DNA from: Azophilus sp965221755
Lineage (GTDB): Bacteria > Pseudomonadota > Gammaproteobacteria > Pseudomonadales > Azotimanducaceae
Assembly: GCA_965221755.1 (NCBI GenBank)
Contig: OZ244921.1
Coordinates: 2,914,001-2,978,000 of the forward strand
Length of the DNA: 64,000 bases
Reading direction: 5' to 3'
Under the pieces are notes generated by a model that saw only the letters and a program-made list of their open reading frames with translations, did no database searches and was not told the DNA's origin. Position numbers and translations under genes: made by a program. Positions 35,792 to 44,294 of this stretch are shown one piece after another (the first letter of the stretch is position 1; each line of letters opens with the position of its first letter).

Positions 35792-36825
35792 GCACGGATT
35801 CGACCCGTCGCCGACGGACCTTGCTGACCAAGGACGAGGCGCGTCGCGCCCTGCCCCTCTTCCTGCCGGTTTACCAACCCCGGGAACCGGTGTTCCAGCT
35901 GGCCCGCGAGGACATCGACGGCTGCATCGTCAACGCCTACTTCCTCTACAAGCAGCGCGACTTGCGCGAACGGCTTACCGGCCCGTCGTCACTCAAGGCC
36001 CATGCGGGCTTTGCGGGCCTGATCGCCACCGACTCGGGGGCCTTTCAGGGCTTGACCCGACGGCTGTACCTGAAGAACGCCGACATCGTGCGCTTTCAGG
36101 ACCGCATCGGCAGCGACATCATCTCGCCATTGGACCTCATCACGCCGCCCGGGGATACGCGGACCGCGGCGCTCGGCAAGCTGCGCACCACGCACAAGCG
36201 GGTGCGTCAGGCGTTGGCCATCGCCGAGCGCGGCTTGGTGGCCGGGGTGCAGCAGGGCGGACGTTTTCTGGATCTGCGCCGCGACAGCGCCGCCCGCATG
36301 GCCGAGCTTGGCGTCGAGTATCTGGCCATTGGCAGCCTAGTGCCCTTCTTCAACCGGGCGCACAGCCTGGCCTTTGCCGGCGCCGTGCTGCGCGATGCGC
36401 GGCGGTTGGTCGGCGAGCGGGTGCCGATGCACGTTTACGGTGCCGGCGAGCCGGTGGAACTGCCCTTCATGGTGGCGCTGGGGGCGGATGTCTTTGACTC
36501 GTCCTCCTATGCCCACTATGCGCGCGGCGGTTGGTACATGACCCCCTACGGCGCTTTGTCCGATCCGGGACGGCTGCTGGCGGGCGAGTTCCGCTGCGCC
36601 TGTCCGCACTGCGCCGCAGCGTCCACGGTCGAGGCGGTGTTTGCGGACTTTGCCGCGCTCAAGGCGCACAACCTGTGGACCATCTGCCACACGATTCGGG
36701 AACTGCGCGCCTTTCTGGAGCGGGGCGGCGACCTGAACGGCCGCTTGGCGGAGCTGCTCGACGTCCACCAGCGCTGGTTTCCGGAGAGTCGGCTCGGCCC
36801 CACTTGGGAGGCGCTGCATGAGTGA
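35788..36825 (+). CDS. tRNA-guanine transglycosylase paralogue (TGT superfamily)
   Basis: From the GTG at 35788 the product has 345 residues. Catalytic features are present: TDSGAFQ (D82), SPLDLITPPGD (D116), GVQQGG (155-158), and the nucleophile in GADVFDSSSY (D237). The zinc site is CACPHC (C270, C272, C275) with H294 in KAHNLW. The AFQ and AHNLW forms resemble archaeal-type TGT more than classical bacterial Tgt. It should swap a guanine for a 7-deazaguanine in RNA, or in DNA as DpdA does. It overlaps a 16S rRNA methyltransferase homologue by 8 bases. It is probably not the housekeeping Tgt. Confidence 0.85.
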   Translation: MSTDSTRRRRTLLTKDEARRALPLFLPVYQPREPVFQLAREDIDGCIVNAYFLYKQRDLRERLTGPSSLKAHAGFAGLIATDSGAFQGLTRRLYLKNADIVRFQDRIGSDIISPLDLITPPGDTRTAALGKLRTTHKRVRQALAIAERGLVAGVQQGGRFLDLRRDSAARMAELGVEYLAIGSLVPFFNRAHSLAFAGAVLRDARRLVGERVPMHVYGAGEPVELPFMVALGADVFDSSSYAHYARGGWYMTPYGALSDPGRLLAGEFRCACPHCAAASTVEAVFADFAALKAHNLWTICHTIRELRAFLERGGDLNGRLAELLDVHQRWFPESRLGPTWEALHE

Positions 36826-37714
36826 ACCCTTGGAACCCGCCTTGGCGCAACTGGCCGAGCGGTTGGCCCGGACGGTGGCCCAGCGCTACCGCATCGGCGC
36901 GGATCAGGCGCGGGGCCGCATCGAAGGGACGTGGCGCAGCGATCAGGCGCTGCGGGCCTTGGCCCGGAAGACCCCCTCGCCCGGCGCCTTGGCCCGCACC
37001 AGCCTCTATCGGCGGGCGGCTTCACAGGCCAGGAAGGACATCTATTACCGCCTGCGGCGCTATCGCCGGGACGGCGACGAGTTTTCCGAAGCGCTTGAAC
37101 GGCTGCGCCGCGCCGCCTCCGGCGCGCCATGCCAAGCGGCGCGCGAGGCCTTGGCCCGCAGCCACGCCAGCACCGCCGAGCGGTGGCCGGACTTAGCCGA
37201 CTTCCTGCGGCACACCCAACCGGTTTGGGGCGATTGCGCCACGCTGTTGGACGTCGGCTGCGGCTTGATGCCCTTGCTGTTTCCGTTCGGCCGGATTGGC
37301 GGTCGCCTCCGGCGCTACGTTGCCTGCGACCGGGATGCGCGTTGCGTTGAAGCCGTCAACGCCGGCCCGCAAACGCCGTCGGGCGTGTTGGAGGGCTGCG
37401 TTTGGGACATTGGCGATGGCTGGGCGGCCTTGGAGAGTCGAACCGGCATCAAGCGCTATGACGCGGCCTTCCTGCTTAAGCTGGTGCCGGTGGTGGCGCG
37501 CCAGCAGCCCCGCCTGCTGGCGACGCTGGCGGCCGCGCCGGCGGACTGGCTCATCGTCACCGGCTCGCGCCAAGCGCTGGCCCGGCGCCGGGACATCAGC
37601 CGCCGGGAACGGGCGGCCCTGGGCGCGTTCGCCAAGCGTCATGGGCTGATCGTGGAATCGGAGTTTGAAACCCCGAGTGAACTCGGGCTGGTGGTGCGTG
37701 GGGCTGGATTATGA
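36818..37714 (+). CDS. Rmt/Arm (FmrO)-like 16S rRNA m7G1405 methyltransferase homologue
   Basis: The product has 298 residues. An N-terminal helical domain (VAQRYRIGADQARGRIEG and ARTSLYRRAASQARKDIYY) precedes HASTAERWPDLADFL (116-130), which matches the HAST(K/R)ERL stretch of RmtB-type enzymes. Motif I is LLDVGCGLMPLLF. Further matches are YDAAFLLKLVPVVARQQPR and WLIVTGSRQALARRRD. The known family methylates G1405 of 16S rRNA and gives aminoglycoside resistance. The match covers the whole family length, yet the companion TGT gene suggests a different or additional target. It is coupled to that gene by an 8-base overlap. Confidence 0.78.
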   Translation: MSEPLEPALAQLAERLARTVAQRYRIGADQARGRIEGTWRSDQALRALARKTPSPGALARTSLYRRAASQARKDIYYRLRRYRRDGDEFSEALERLRRAASGAPCQAAREALARSHASTAERWPDLADFLRHTQPVWGDCATLLDVGCGLMPLLFPFGRIGGRLRRYVACDRDARCVEAVNAGPQTPSGVLEGCVWDIGDGWAALESRTGIKRYDAAFLLKLVPVVARQQPRLLATLAAAPADWLIVTGSRQALARRRDISRRERAALGAFAKRHGLIVESEFETPSELGLVVRGAGL

Positions 37715-37930
37715 AACTGCCGGCTTCGTCTTGGCCTTTGCCGCCGCGGCCAGCTCCTCGGCGTGCATGTCGATCCGACCTTGGACGAACCACTGCGCTT
37801 GTTCGGCGTTGTTGAACGCTGCCGGGGCCGGGTAGGACTTAAGCAGGCCCACACGTGGGTCGGCGCTGCTGACGCGCAGTTCGCCGGCGTCCAGTTCCCA
37901 GTGGTAGCTTGCGTGGATGCCGACGAACAT
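37709..37930 (-). CDS. Small hypothetical protein (73 residues)
   Basis: The frame encodes MFVGIHASYHWELDAGELRV followed by a Trp- and Ala-containing helix and a Lys/Ala tail. It converges on the Rmt-like gene with a 6-base overlap. A stop codon lies directly before the ATG and no clear ribosome-binding site is seen. The sequence looks protein-like rather than random, but no family is recognised. Confidence 0.45.
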   Translation of the reverse strand: MFVGIHASYHWELDAGELRVSSADPRVGLLKSYPAPAAFNNAEQAQWFVQGRIDMHAEELAAAAKAKTKPAVS

Positions 37931-38046
37931 CTAGCGGCCCGGCTGGGCGGGGCAGCGCGCCCCGCAGGTCGCCCCGAACTTCCGGGACTTAGTCATCTAA
38001 AGGCTCCTGGCGTCTAAAACCCACGAATTAACCGGACGCCAGCCGA

Positions 38047-38898
38047 TTAGCCGATGGCCCGCCGCCGGACTTGCGGCTTCGATTGCGCGACTTTCCGGGG
38101 AGCGCTCCCGTGCAGCCCGGCCGATGTCTCCGCCTTGCTTGGGCTTGGCGCTTCGTCGGCAGGGGCTTTCGTCCTCGCTGGCCGGGCGCGGGTTGGATGC
38201 TGCGCTGCGGCTTGCGGCGACTGATCCTGGGTGCGGTCCGCATCGCCTTCAAGTCGTTGCGTCCCGGTCTCGGTGGATTGCGACTCCGTCCCTTGCAGGG
38301 TGAGCTCGACGACGCCCCCGGTTCGCAAGGTGCCCTTGACGGCCTCGAACAGTTTCAGTTGACCGATCACGTGCCGCCAAGGGGCCGGCGGGTCGGCCTG
38401 TGGCCGCTCCAGCATCCTTGTCCGCAGGATGTGGTCCGCGCTGACAATGCCGTAGCGATGTTGCATGAGGGGTGCGGACCGCTTCGCGGCGCAAAACGCA
38501 TGGGCTCGGGTATGCCTCGATATCCAAGGCTTAAGCGCTTGGTTGAAGGCGCCCAATGCCGAGGGGGAGAGATAGTTGAGGAAGTCCCAGAGCAGGCAGA
38601 CGTGCAGCGGCCCATCGACCATCCAAAGCGCTTCCTTGAAGAGGGCCGTCAGGCTGATTGGGTCCAAGTGACGCTGCCGCTCGATGATCCCGGCCTCGAA
38701 CAGGTCGGCAATGCTCAGACGACAGCCTCCGGCATGCAGCAGCTCGACGGTCTCCGGCACGGCGGGGCCGACGTTGAGCACGTTGAGCTGCCGCCGGGCG
38801 CCGAGATCCTCAAGCACCCAGCTCATCAAAGCGCTCGTGATGAGGGCGGCAGGATCGGCCGGCGGCTGCGGGGAGGATGTCGGCGCTTGGAAACTCAC
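38047..38898 (-). CDS. Methyltransferase-fold-like protein next to bactofilin
   Basis: The product has 283 residues. LNVLNVGPAVPETVELLHAG and CRLSIADLFEAG resemble strands 1-2 of a Rossmann methyltransferase, but the GxGxG loop is not canonical. HVCLLWDFLNYLSPSALGAF resembles the motif IV region. The last 90 residues are Ala/Pro/Lys/Arg-rich and disordered. It starts 21 bases after the bactofilin stop and is probably co-transcribed with it, so a role in envelope or cytoskeletal functions is plausible. Enzymatic activity is uncertain. Confidence 0.62.
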   Translation of the reverse strand: MSFQAPTSSPQPPADPAALITSALMSWVLEDLGARRQLNVLNVGPAVPETVELLHAGGCRLSIADLFEAGIIERQRHLDPISLTALFKEALWMVDGPLHVCLLWDFLNYLSPSALGAFNQALKPWISRHTRAHAFCAAKRSAPLMQHRYGIVSADHILRTRMLERPQADPPAPWRHVIGQLKLFEAVKGTLRTGGVVELTLQGTESQSTETGTQRLEGDADRTQDQSPQAAAQHPTRARPARTKAPADEAPSPSKAETSAGLHGSAPRKVAQSKPQVRRRAIG

Positions 38899-38919
38899 AA
38901 CCCGCTTACCTTTGTCGAA

Positions 38920-39462
38920 TCAATGCCGCGCGGCGCTTTCCTTGGATTGACGGGCCGCCGCCCTCTCCGGCGCATCCTTGACGGTGGCCGGCTTGCCGGA
39001 GGCTGGGGCGGCAGGTGGCCTTGCCTCATCCTTGCCGGCGGGGACGCTGTCGATGTTGCCTTGGAACTTGCTGCCGGCTTCGAGACTCACCTGCGGTCCC
39101 TTGATGTTGCCGCGCATCACCGACGTCTTGGTGAGCACCACCGTCTCAAGGCTCTCTATGTCGCCCACGACCCGGCCGCTGACGACGACGGAGGCTGCGG
39201 TGATGTTGGCCTTGACCTCTCCGGACTGGGCTATCTTGACCATGTTGCCGGGCAAGTGGATGCTGCCTTCAATGGTGCCTTCAACGTTTAGATCCGCCTT
39301 TCCCGACACCTCGCCGGACACCTTGAGCCCCGGCCCGATGGAGGCTTCCATCGGCGGATTCGTTCTTGGCGCCGGAGTCGGCTGCTCGGGCCGGGTTTCC
39401 GGAATGTCTGTTGGCGCTGCTTGCTGCGCCCCGGAGTTGCGCCTGTCAAACTTGTCGAACAT
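38920..39462 (-). CDS. Bactofilin
   Basis: The product has 180 residues. The central 100 residues form the bactofilin beta-helix: IGPGLKVSGEVSGKADLNVE, GTIEGSIHLPGNMVKIAQ, GEVKANITAASVVVSGRVVG and MRGNIKGPQVSLEAGSKFQG. The tails at both ends are Pro/Ala-rich and disordered, as usual. Bactofilins polymerise without nucleotide into cytoskeletal filaments that position cell-wall enzymes or stalk and flagellar components. It is followed by the methyltransferase-like gene. Confidence 0.93.
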   Translation of the reverse strand: MFDKFDRRNSGAQQAAPTDIPETRPEQPTPAPRTNPPMEASIGPGLKVSGEVSGKADLNVEGTIEGSIHLPGNMVKIAQSGEVKANITAASVVVSGRVVGDIESLETVVLTKTSVMRGNIKGPQVSLEAGSKFQGNIDSVPAGKDEARPPAAPASGKPATVKDAPERAAARQSKESAARH

Positions 39463-39587
39463 TGTGCGTCGCCCCTTCGAAAATCAGTAGCCTGTGCGGC
39501 ATCTTAGTTTTCTTCACCATACTTTGCCATGGTAATGAAACAGTCAGGAAAGTGAACCGTCGCCCTTGTGGGTTGCGCCTGTTGCGT

Positions 39588-40220
39588 TCAAAGCAGCGTG
39601 ATCCAGCCCAACAGGCTGAATGAAAACTCCGCAAGGAATCGAAACAAGGGCAGCCCGGCGATGCCCAGCACGATCAGTGCCAGCAACAAGCCGGTGCCGT
39701 AGAGGTGGTTGAACTGACGGTAGCGCCCAGCCCAACGGACGGGCAGGCAATGGGGCAGGATGTAGTGCCCGTCCAGAGGCCCCAAGGGAATCAGGTTGAA
39801 GACCATCAGCAGCAGGTTGATTTGCGCCAGCAGCGTGAAGAACGTCTCGGCGCCCGATGCCTCCCAGCCGTTGGCCCGCAGCGCCAAGTAAAAGTTCCAA
39901 GTGCATAGGGCCAGCAGCAGGTTCATGGCCGGTCCCGCCGCGGCGACCCAAAGGTCTGACGTTGCCGAACGGAAATTGCGCGGATCGGTCGGCACCGGCT
40001 TGGCGTAGCCGAAGCCCACCAGCACCACCATCAGCAATCCTGCGGGATCAATGTGGGCCAGCGGATTGACCGTCAGCCGGCCGGCCCGCTCGGCCGTGTC
40101 GTCGCCATGCCACTTGGCCACCAGCGCATGGCCGAATTCATGGAAGGACAGGGAAACGACCAACGCGATCAGCAGCAGCGCGAAGATTGCGTACTGACCG
40201 CCGAGCAGCAAGTTGATCAT
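39588..40220 (-). CDS. Site-2 protease family (M50) membrane metalloprotease
   Basis: The product has 210 residues and 5-6 membrane segments. The zinc motif is FHEFGHALVAKWHGD (HExxH, residues 27-31), and the third ligand is in NLIPLGPLDGHYIL. WVAAAGPAMNLLLAL is the conserved central segment. This compact group lacks PDZ domains. It would cleave substrates within or near the membrane. It is 24 bases downstream of the enoyl-CoA hydratase stop, so the two may share a transcript. Confidence 0.9.
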   Translation of the reverse strand: MINLLLGGQYAIFALLLIALVVSLSFHEFGHALVAKWHGDDTAERAGRLTVNPLAHIDPAGLLMVVLVGFGYAKPVPTDPRNFRSATSDLWVAAAGPAMNLLLALCTWNFYLALRANGWEASGAETFFTLLAQINLLLMVFNLIPLGPLDGHYILPHCLPVRWAGRYRQFNHLYGTGLLLALIVLGIAGLPLFRFLAEFSFSLLGWITLL

Positions 40221-40244
40221 GGCCGGCCCCGATTGGACGGCGCG

Positions 40245-41042
40245 CTAACGCCCTTGGTAGTTGGGTTGGCGTTTTTCCATGAAGGCGCGCGGGCCCTCCC
40301 GGGCATCCTCGGTTTGAAAGACGGGAGCCGAGAACTGGCTCTCGACCTTCAGCGCCTCCGCTTCCGGCAAGCCGAGGCAGGCTCGGGCGGAGCGGCGTAT
40401 CGCCCGCACGGCCAAGGGGCCGTTGGCGGCGATCCTCTCGGCGATCGTCATGGCCCGCTCCAGCGGTTGGTCGTCAACGTAGTTGAGGAAGCCGAGCTGC
40501 AGCGCCTCTTCAGCGCTGATGAGGTCACCGGTCAGGAGCAGTTCCATCGCCTTGCTGAAGGGCAGTTGGATGGGCAGGCGCACGGTGGAGCCGCCCGCCG
40601 GGAACAGCGCCCACTTGACCTCCTGCACGCCCAGCTTGGCGGCGGGCGCGGCGATGCGGATGTCGGTGCCCTGAACCATTTCCATGCCGCCGGCGATGGC
40701 GTGGCCGTTGATGGCGGCGATGATTGGCTTCTCGGGGTCGAAGTTGCGCAGCAGGGCGCGCCCGCCGGTCCCGGGATCCTTCAGCACCAGCTCATCCCAC
40801 TCGTTTTCCGGCTGGCGGGCGCCGGAAATCAGCGGAATCATCTGGCCAAGGTCCGCCCCGGCGCAGAACGAGCGGCCCTTGCCGGTGACCACCGCCACTC
40901 GCACGGCATCGTCGTCGCGCACCTCATGCCAGATGCGGTCCAGGCGCACGGCCAGCTCCGGGCTGATGGCGTTGAGCGCCTCCGGCCTGTTGAGGGTGAT
41001 TTGGGCGATGTGCCGCTGCCGTTCGAAATTCACGACGGACAT
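40245..41042 (-). CDS. Enoyl-CoA hydratase/isomerase family protein
   Basis: An ATG at 41042 with AGGAGG 7 bases upstream gives 265 residues; the frame runs further upstream, but without support. Crotonase landmarks are LNRPEALNAISPELAVRL, VVTGKGRSFCAGADLGQMI, AAINGHAIAGGMEMVQGTDI and the oxyanion-hole segments around them. The second catalytic Glu region is VQEVKWALFPAGGSTVRLPI, which keeps one acidic residue in place. The precise reaction, hydration or isomerisation, is uncertain. Confidence 0.92.
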   Translation of the reverse strand: MSVVNFERQRHIAQITLNRPEALNAISPELAVRLDRIWHEVRDDDAVRVAVVTGKGRSFCAGADLGQMIPLISGARQPENEWDELVLKDPGTGGRALLRNFDPEKPIIAAINGHAIAGGMEMVQGTDIRIAAPAAKLGVQEVKWALFPAGGSTVRLPIQLPFSKAMELLLTGDLISAEEALQLGFLNYVDDQPLERAMTIAERIAANGPLAVRAIRRSARACLGLPEAEALKVESQFSAPVFQTEDAREGPRAFMEKRQPNYQGR

Positions 41043-41055
41043 GCTGGCCTCCTGT

Positions 41056-41484
41056 TCAAATGCCCCGACTCCTAATGCCCTTGACAAAATCGACCAGATT
41101 GCCCAGCGCCTGTTCGAATTCGTTGGAGCCCGCGTCCGTCACGCCTAAGCCGTCGAGCATCAATGCCAGCGGCAGTGCGCATTGCGCATACGCCGCTCGG
41201 GTGGACTCGTGCGTCGACAGCGTTAGCCCGTGCGCTTTCGTCCAATAGTAGTTGGCTGTTGCGACATATCTGCACACATCTTCGTAGGTGCCAAACTCGC
41301 TCATGTCCGCCACCTTGCAGGTCATCACCAATTGCTCACCGGAGCGGGTGGGAAAACGCTCCAAGTTGACGACAATATCGCCATCAATGTGGAGACCCAG
41401 GTTGTCCGACAGCTCCTCGGTTGGCAGCGAGAGTCCCTGCAGCAGGTGCCTGAGCGTCTGTTGGTAGTCGTCATCCACCGTCAC
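41056..41484 (-). CDS. Type III secretion chaperone-like protein (CesT/Tir-chaperone family)
   Basis: The product has 142 residues and is acidic. It has the class I chaperone pattern: an N-terminal helix (TLRHLLQGLSLP), strands LGLHIDGDIVVNLERF and GEQLVMTCKVADMSEFG, a middle helix VCRYVATANYYWTKAHG, strands LTLSTHESTRAAYAQCALP and a C-terminal helix FEQALGNLVDFVKGI. Such proteins bind the N-terminal part of one or two effectors and keep them ready for secretion. It lies next to the effector candidate at 42220-44106. Family membership is inferred from the pattern, not from an alignment. Confidence 0.62.
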   Translation of the reverse strand: MTVDDDYQQTLRHLLQGLSLPTEELSDNLGLHIDGDIVVNLERFPTRSGEQLVMTCKVADMSEFGTYEDVCRYVATANYYWTKAHGLTLSTHESTRAAYAQCALPLALMLDGLGVTDAGSNEFEQALGNLVDFVKGIRSRGI

Positions 41485-41525
41485 ACAACCCGTACATGCG
41501 CCCCCGGTTCGTCCCGCTGACTGGG

Positions 41526-42146
41526 TTAGTAAGCGGAACCCGTGGAACTGTCAGCCAACAGTTGATGCAGCGCGTCCTCCAGCGAGGCGTCATGCCAGCC
41601 GCCTGCTTGGCCGTCAGCGATCATGCCCCATCCATAGCGGCTTGACTTGGCGTCCGCAATTAAGGCAACGGTGCCGTCGCGCCGTCCGGGCAGCGTCGGG
41701 AGTTGGGCGAATGCCTTGGCAATGCGTGCGGAATCGGCGTTTATCCGATCCGCGGCGAGTTCATTGTTCTGGTAGGCGCCGCCGAAGGGGTGCGCGTAAA
41801 ACAGGTAAACCGACCCAAGATGCAGGAAATAGTAGTGGAAATAGCTGTTCACGCCATAACCGGCTTCACCGAAAAACAGATAATCGCGGCTCATAAGCTG
41901 TTTTTGATCATCATTCTCCGGCGCCCTGATGGCTCCCAACCAAGCTGGAATGAAATCCAATGGCGCAGGCAAGGCCGCTTCGGAGGCAAAAAGCCGCTCA
42001 GCATTGAGCTGCCGCATTGCCGGCACGAGATGGTCGGGCACAAAAGGCAGATGCAGCCCATTGGCCTCGTATTCGGCACTGACGCATTCGAGCAGGGCGA
42101 TGCCGGTGAGCGTGGGGTCGGCAAATTCAATATTGTCGCCTAGCAT
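41526..42146 (-). CDS. Unrecognised protein between chaperone and effector candidate
   Basis: The product has 206 residues. It includes LHLPFVPDHLVPAMRQLNAE, PAPLDFIPAWLGAIRAPEND, an aromatic-rich stretch NSYFHYYFLHLGSVYLFYAH and SSRYGWGMIADGQAGGWHD. No signal peptide or membrane helix is evident. The layout resembles a compact alpha/beta protein, perhaps SUKH-like or a second effector, but I cannot assign it. It is co-directional with both neighbours, 42 and 73 bases away, which suggests one operon. Confidence 0.6.
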   Translation of the reverse strand: MLGDNIEFADPTLTGIALLECVSAEYEANGLHLPFVPDHLVPAMRQLNAERLFASEAALPAPLDFIPAWLGAIRAPENDDQKQLMSRDYLFFGEAGYGVNSYFHYYFLHLGSVYLFYAHPFGGAYQNNELAADRINADSARIAKAFAQLPTLPGRRDGTVALIADAKSSRYGWGMIADGQAGGWHDASLEDALHQLLADSSTGSAY

Positions 42147-42219
42147 TGAACTGACCTTTGCCTTGGGACGTAATCACTCACAAAGGCCCAGTCGCCGGAC
42201 ATCTTGTTCACGATTCCAA

Positions 42220-44106
42220 TCACTTTAGCCCCAGCGCGTTGTTCAGCACCCGCACGTTTTCCCAATCTCCAGCAGTGTCGATGAACCTTTGCGAGTAGGA
42301 GTGGTGCTTGTCCTCGGCCAAAACGTGCGTCAACGACTGGCCGTTGTCAACGCGGCCCGATTCCCAGTCCGTTACGGTAAGTCCTTTTGCCCGCAGCGCC
42401 TCAACATGCGCCTGCAACTGTTCAATTCGGCTGTTCATGCCAGCCGTCTCCCTTGCGCTGAGCAGTCCTTTGACATTGGCGCGCGCACGGTCGGCAAAGT
42501 CGGGTTGAAGCAACTCCTCCGCCAGCTTTGAGTCCACCAATGGCGGCAGGCCAACGTTGTTGCAAGCCGCCAGGGCCGCCGACCCTGGGCTTGTGGCGAA
42601 ATACAGGTCCATGTTGTTGTATGCATTGGAGAACTGGCTCAGGTCGTTCAATGCCTCGTTCTGTCCGAACGAGGCATCATTGTCAATCCCCCTTAGATTC
42701 TGATAGCGGCCGTCGGCGTCCAATTCGATGAACATGTTGCTCAGGTGCCGGTCGAGCTGTCCGCAGAGCGCATCCATGACTTGCAGCTTGTTCAGATCCC
42801 GGTGCAGCGTGGGGTTGTCGGCCAACTGGGCGACCGCGGCATTGTCGCCGTGCAACACGCAATGGTGAAAGCTCTGCCCCGGCGCCTTTTCCATCAGTAT
42901 GCCCAACTGCCCGTCGTGCAGGAAAAACTCGGAGGCCACCAGCACGTTGCCGCTCCCCAGCTGCCGGTCGAGGTTGGCCGAGGCAACGTTGCGCGCTCCA
43001 TAACGGGGGTGTTCGGTGGGAATGTCCCAATAGTGGCAAACCGCAGGGCGGCTATTGCTTTGCTCACTGATTGCCGACGGCTTGAAGATGCCGACGCTGC
43101 CGTCCCTGAACTTCAGTTGTTGCACGGTGTTGAAACCGCCGCGTCCGAACTCTTCAGAGGACTGCACGGCTTTCCATCGGCTCTCGCCGATATTCACGTT
43201 GTCGCCCAAGTTGAGCCCAACCCGCTTGAACTCAAGCGCGTTCTGCCAGGAAACGGAAGTGCCGGAAGCGGGCCGGCCCGCATTGAAGGCGTTCATCACA
43301 TCCACCAGCATGGCGCGCTCATCATCAACCGCTTCGGACAGCGCGTTGAGCAGCTCCTGTTTCCGACCTTGGTGATCGGCTCCTGACAGCGCTTGGCGTT
43401 CCGCAATGACATGCCGCTCCAGCCGGTCCAGCTGCGCATTCAATTCCAACATGGTCTTGGCGCGCTGTTCCGGTGTCTGGGCACTGACGGGGGTCGCCTC
43501 CGCCAGCGCCTGCTTGTAATTGTGCAATGTGGAGTCAAGCCTTGCGATCATCGCCTTGTAGTCGCTGTCACGCCGCGCCAAGGTGAGGTTCAGCAAGGGA
43601 ATGCGGATGTCGGATCGAGGCTTCCTGATCCCGTGGCGCTCAAAGAAAGCCTTGTTGTCGGCAAGCTGCGACAACTTCCGGGTGGCCAACTCGGATGATT
43701 TGCCGCTTACTCTGGATTTGGAGCCTGAAGGGTCGCGTTGCGCAACGACGGAGGACGGCTCCTCCGAAATCCTGGCGCGCCGGATTCCGTCGCGCAGGCG
43801 CAAGGCATGGTCGGGGCTGCTGTCGCCAGCAACCCCCCGCAGCCCCTGTGCTGGCGCATGGGATGCCTTGGCGGGCTGCTGCAACGACTCAGCGGAAGCT
43901 GGCCTGAAATCATCCTGCGCCATGGGCGCAGGTTCGTTCGAAGCGCGGATTTCGGGCCTTGGGATCAGATCAGGCGCACCCACCTCAACTGCCAGCTCAC
44001 CACTTTGCGTTTTCAGTTTGCCCGCACTGTCCGTGCCCGCCGCTGCGTTGGTCCCGCCGACTTCGGGTGAAGCGCCAGTCAAGGTTTGTTGTTCGGTTAC
44101 TTTCAT
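42220..44106 (-). CDS. Effector candidate with PI3/4-kinase-like domain
   Basis: The product has 628 residues. The first 150 are Ser/Ala/Pro-rich and disordered with no Sec signal, as in type III effectors. Residues 180-275 are helical. The kinase-like part has GGFNTVQQLKFRDGSVGIFK (nucleotide-binding K342), LGILMEKAPGQSF, then GQLDRHLSNMFI (D452, H454, N457) and LRGIDNDASFG (D475, D477). This DRHxxN plus IDND arrangement is that of PI3/PI4-kinases and related kinase-fold effectors. Substrate could be lipid or protein. A chaperone-like gene lies downstream. No secretion-machinery gene is in the window. AT content is higher than in neighbours. Confidence 0.66.
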   Translation of the reverse strand: MKVTEQQTLTGASPEVGGTNAAAGTDSAGKLKTQSGELAVEVGAPDLIPRPEIRASNEPAPMAQDDFRPASAESLQQPAKASHAPAQGLRGVAGDSSPDHALRLRDGIRRARISEEPSSVVAQRDPSGSKSRVSGKSSELATRKLSQLADNKAFFERHGIRKPRSDIRIPLLNLTLARRDSDYKAMIARLDSTLHNYKQALAEATPVSAQTPEQRAKTMLELNAQLDRLERHVIAERQALSGADHQGRKQELLNALSEAVDDERAMLVDVMNAFNAGRPASGTSVSWQNALEFKRVGLNLGDNVNIGESRWKAVQSSEEFGRGGFNTVQQLKFRDGSVGIFKPSAISEQSNSRPAVCHYWDIPTEHPRYGARNVASANLDRQLGSGNVLVASEFFLHDGQLGILMEKAPGQSFHHCVLHGDNAAVAQLADNPTLHRDLNKLQVMDALCGQLDRHLSNMFIELDADGRYQNLRGIDNDASFGQNEALNDLSQFSNAYNNMDLYFATSPGSAALAACNNVGLPPLVDSKLAEELLQPDFADRARANVKGLLSARETAGMNSRIEQLQAHVEALRAKGLTVTDWESGRVDNGQSLTHVLAEDKHHSYSQRFIDTAGDWENVRVLNNALGLK

Positions 44107-44294
44107 CTACTTGGGGTTTCGTTTTCAATCTGGACGCAAGCTTAACACCATCCACTGCCCGAAAGCACGCCAACGCGCCCGCCTTACGGGCGCGCATCGT
44201 TGCCAAGTCGGTCACGCTTTTGTGAGAATGGACATCGAAACGGGGCGGGCGGCGCTCGCCCACACTCAAGTGGCTCAGATCGCGGGATCGAAGC

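Noticed and set aside
37970..38040. Inverted repeat CTGGCGTC...GACGCCAG as a terminator or att site
   Set aside because: Short stem with a 20-base loop, no T-run, and no integrase nearby.
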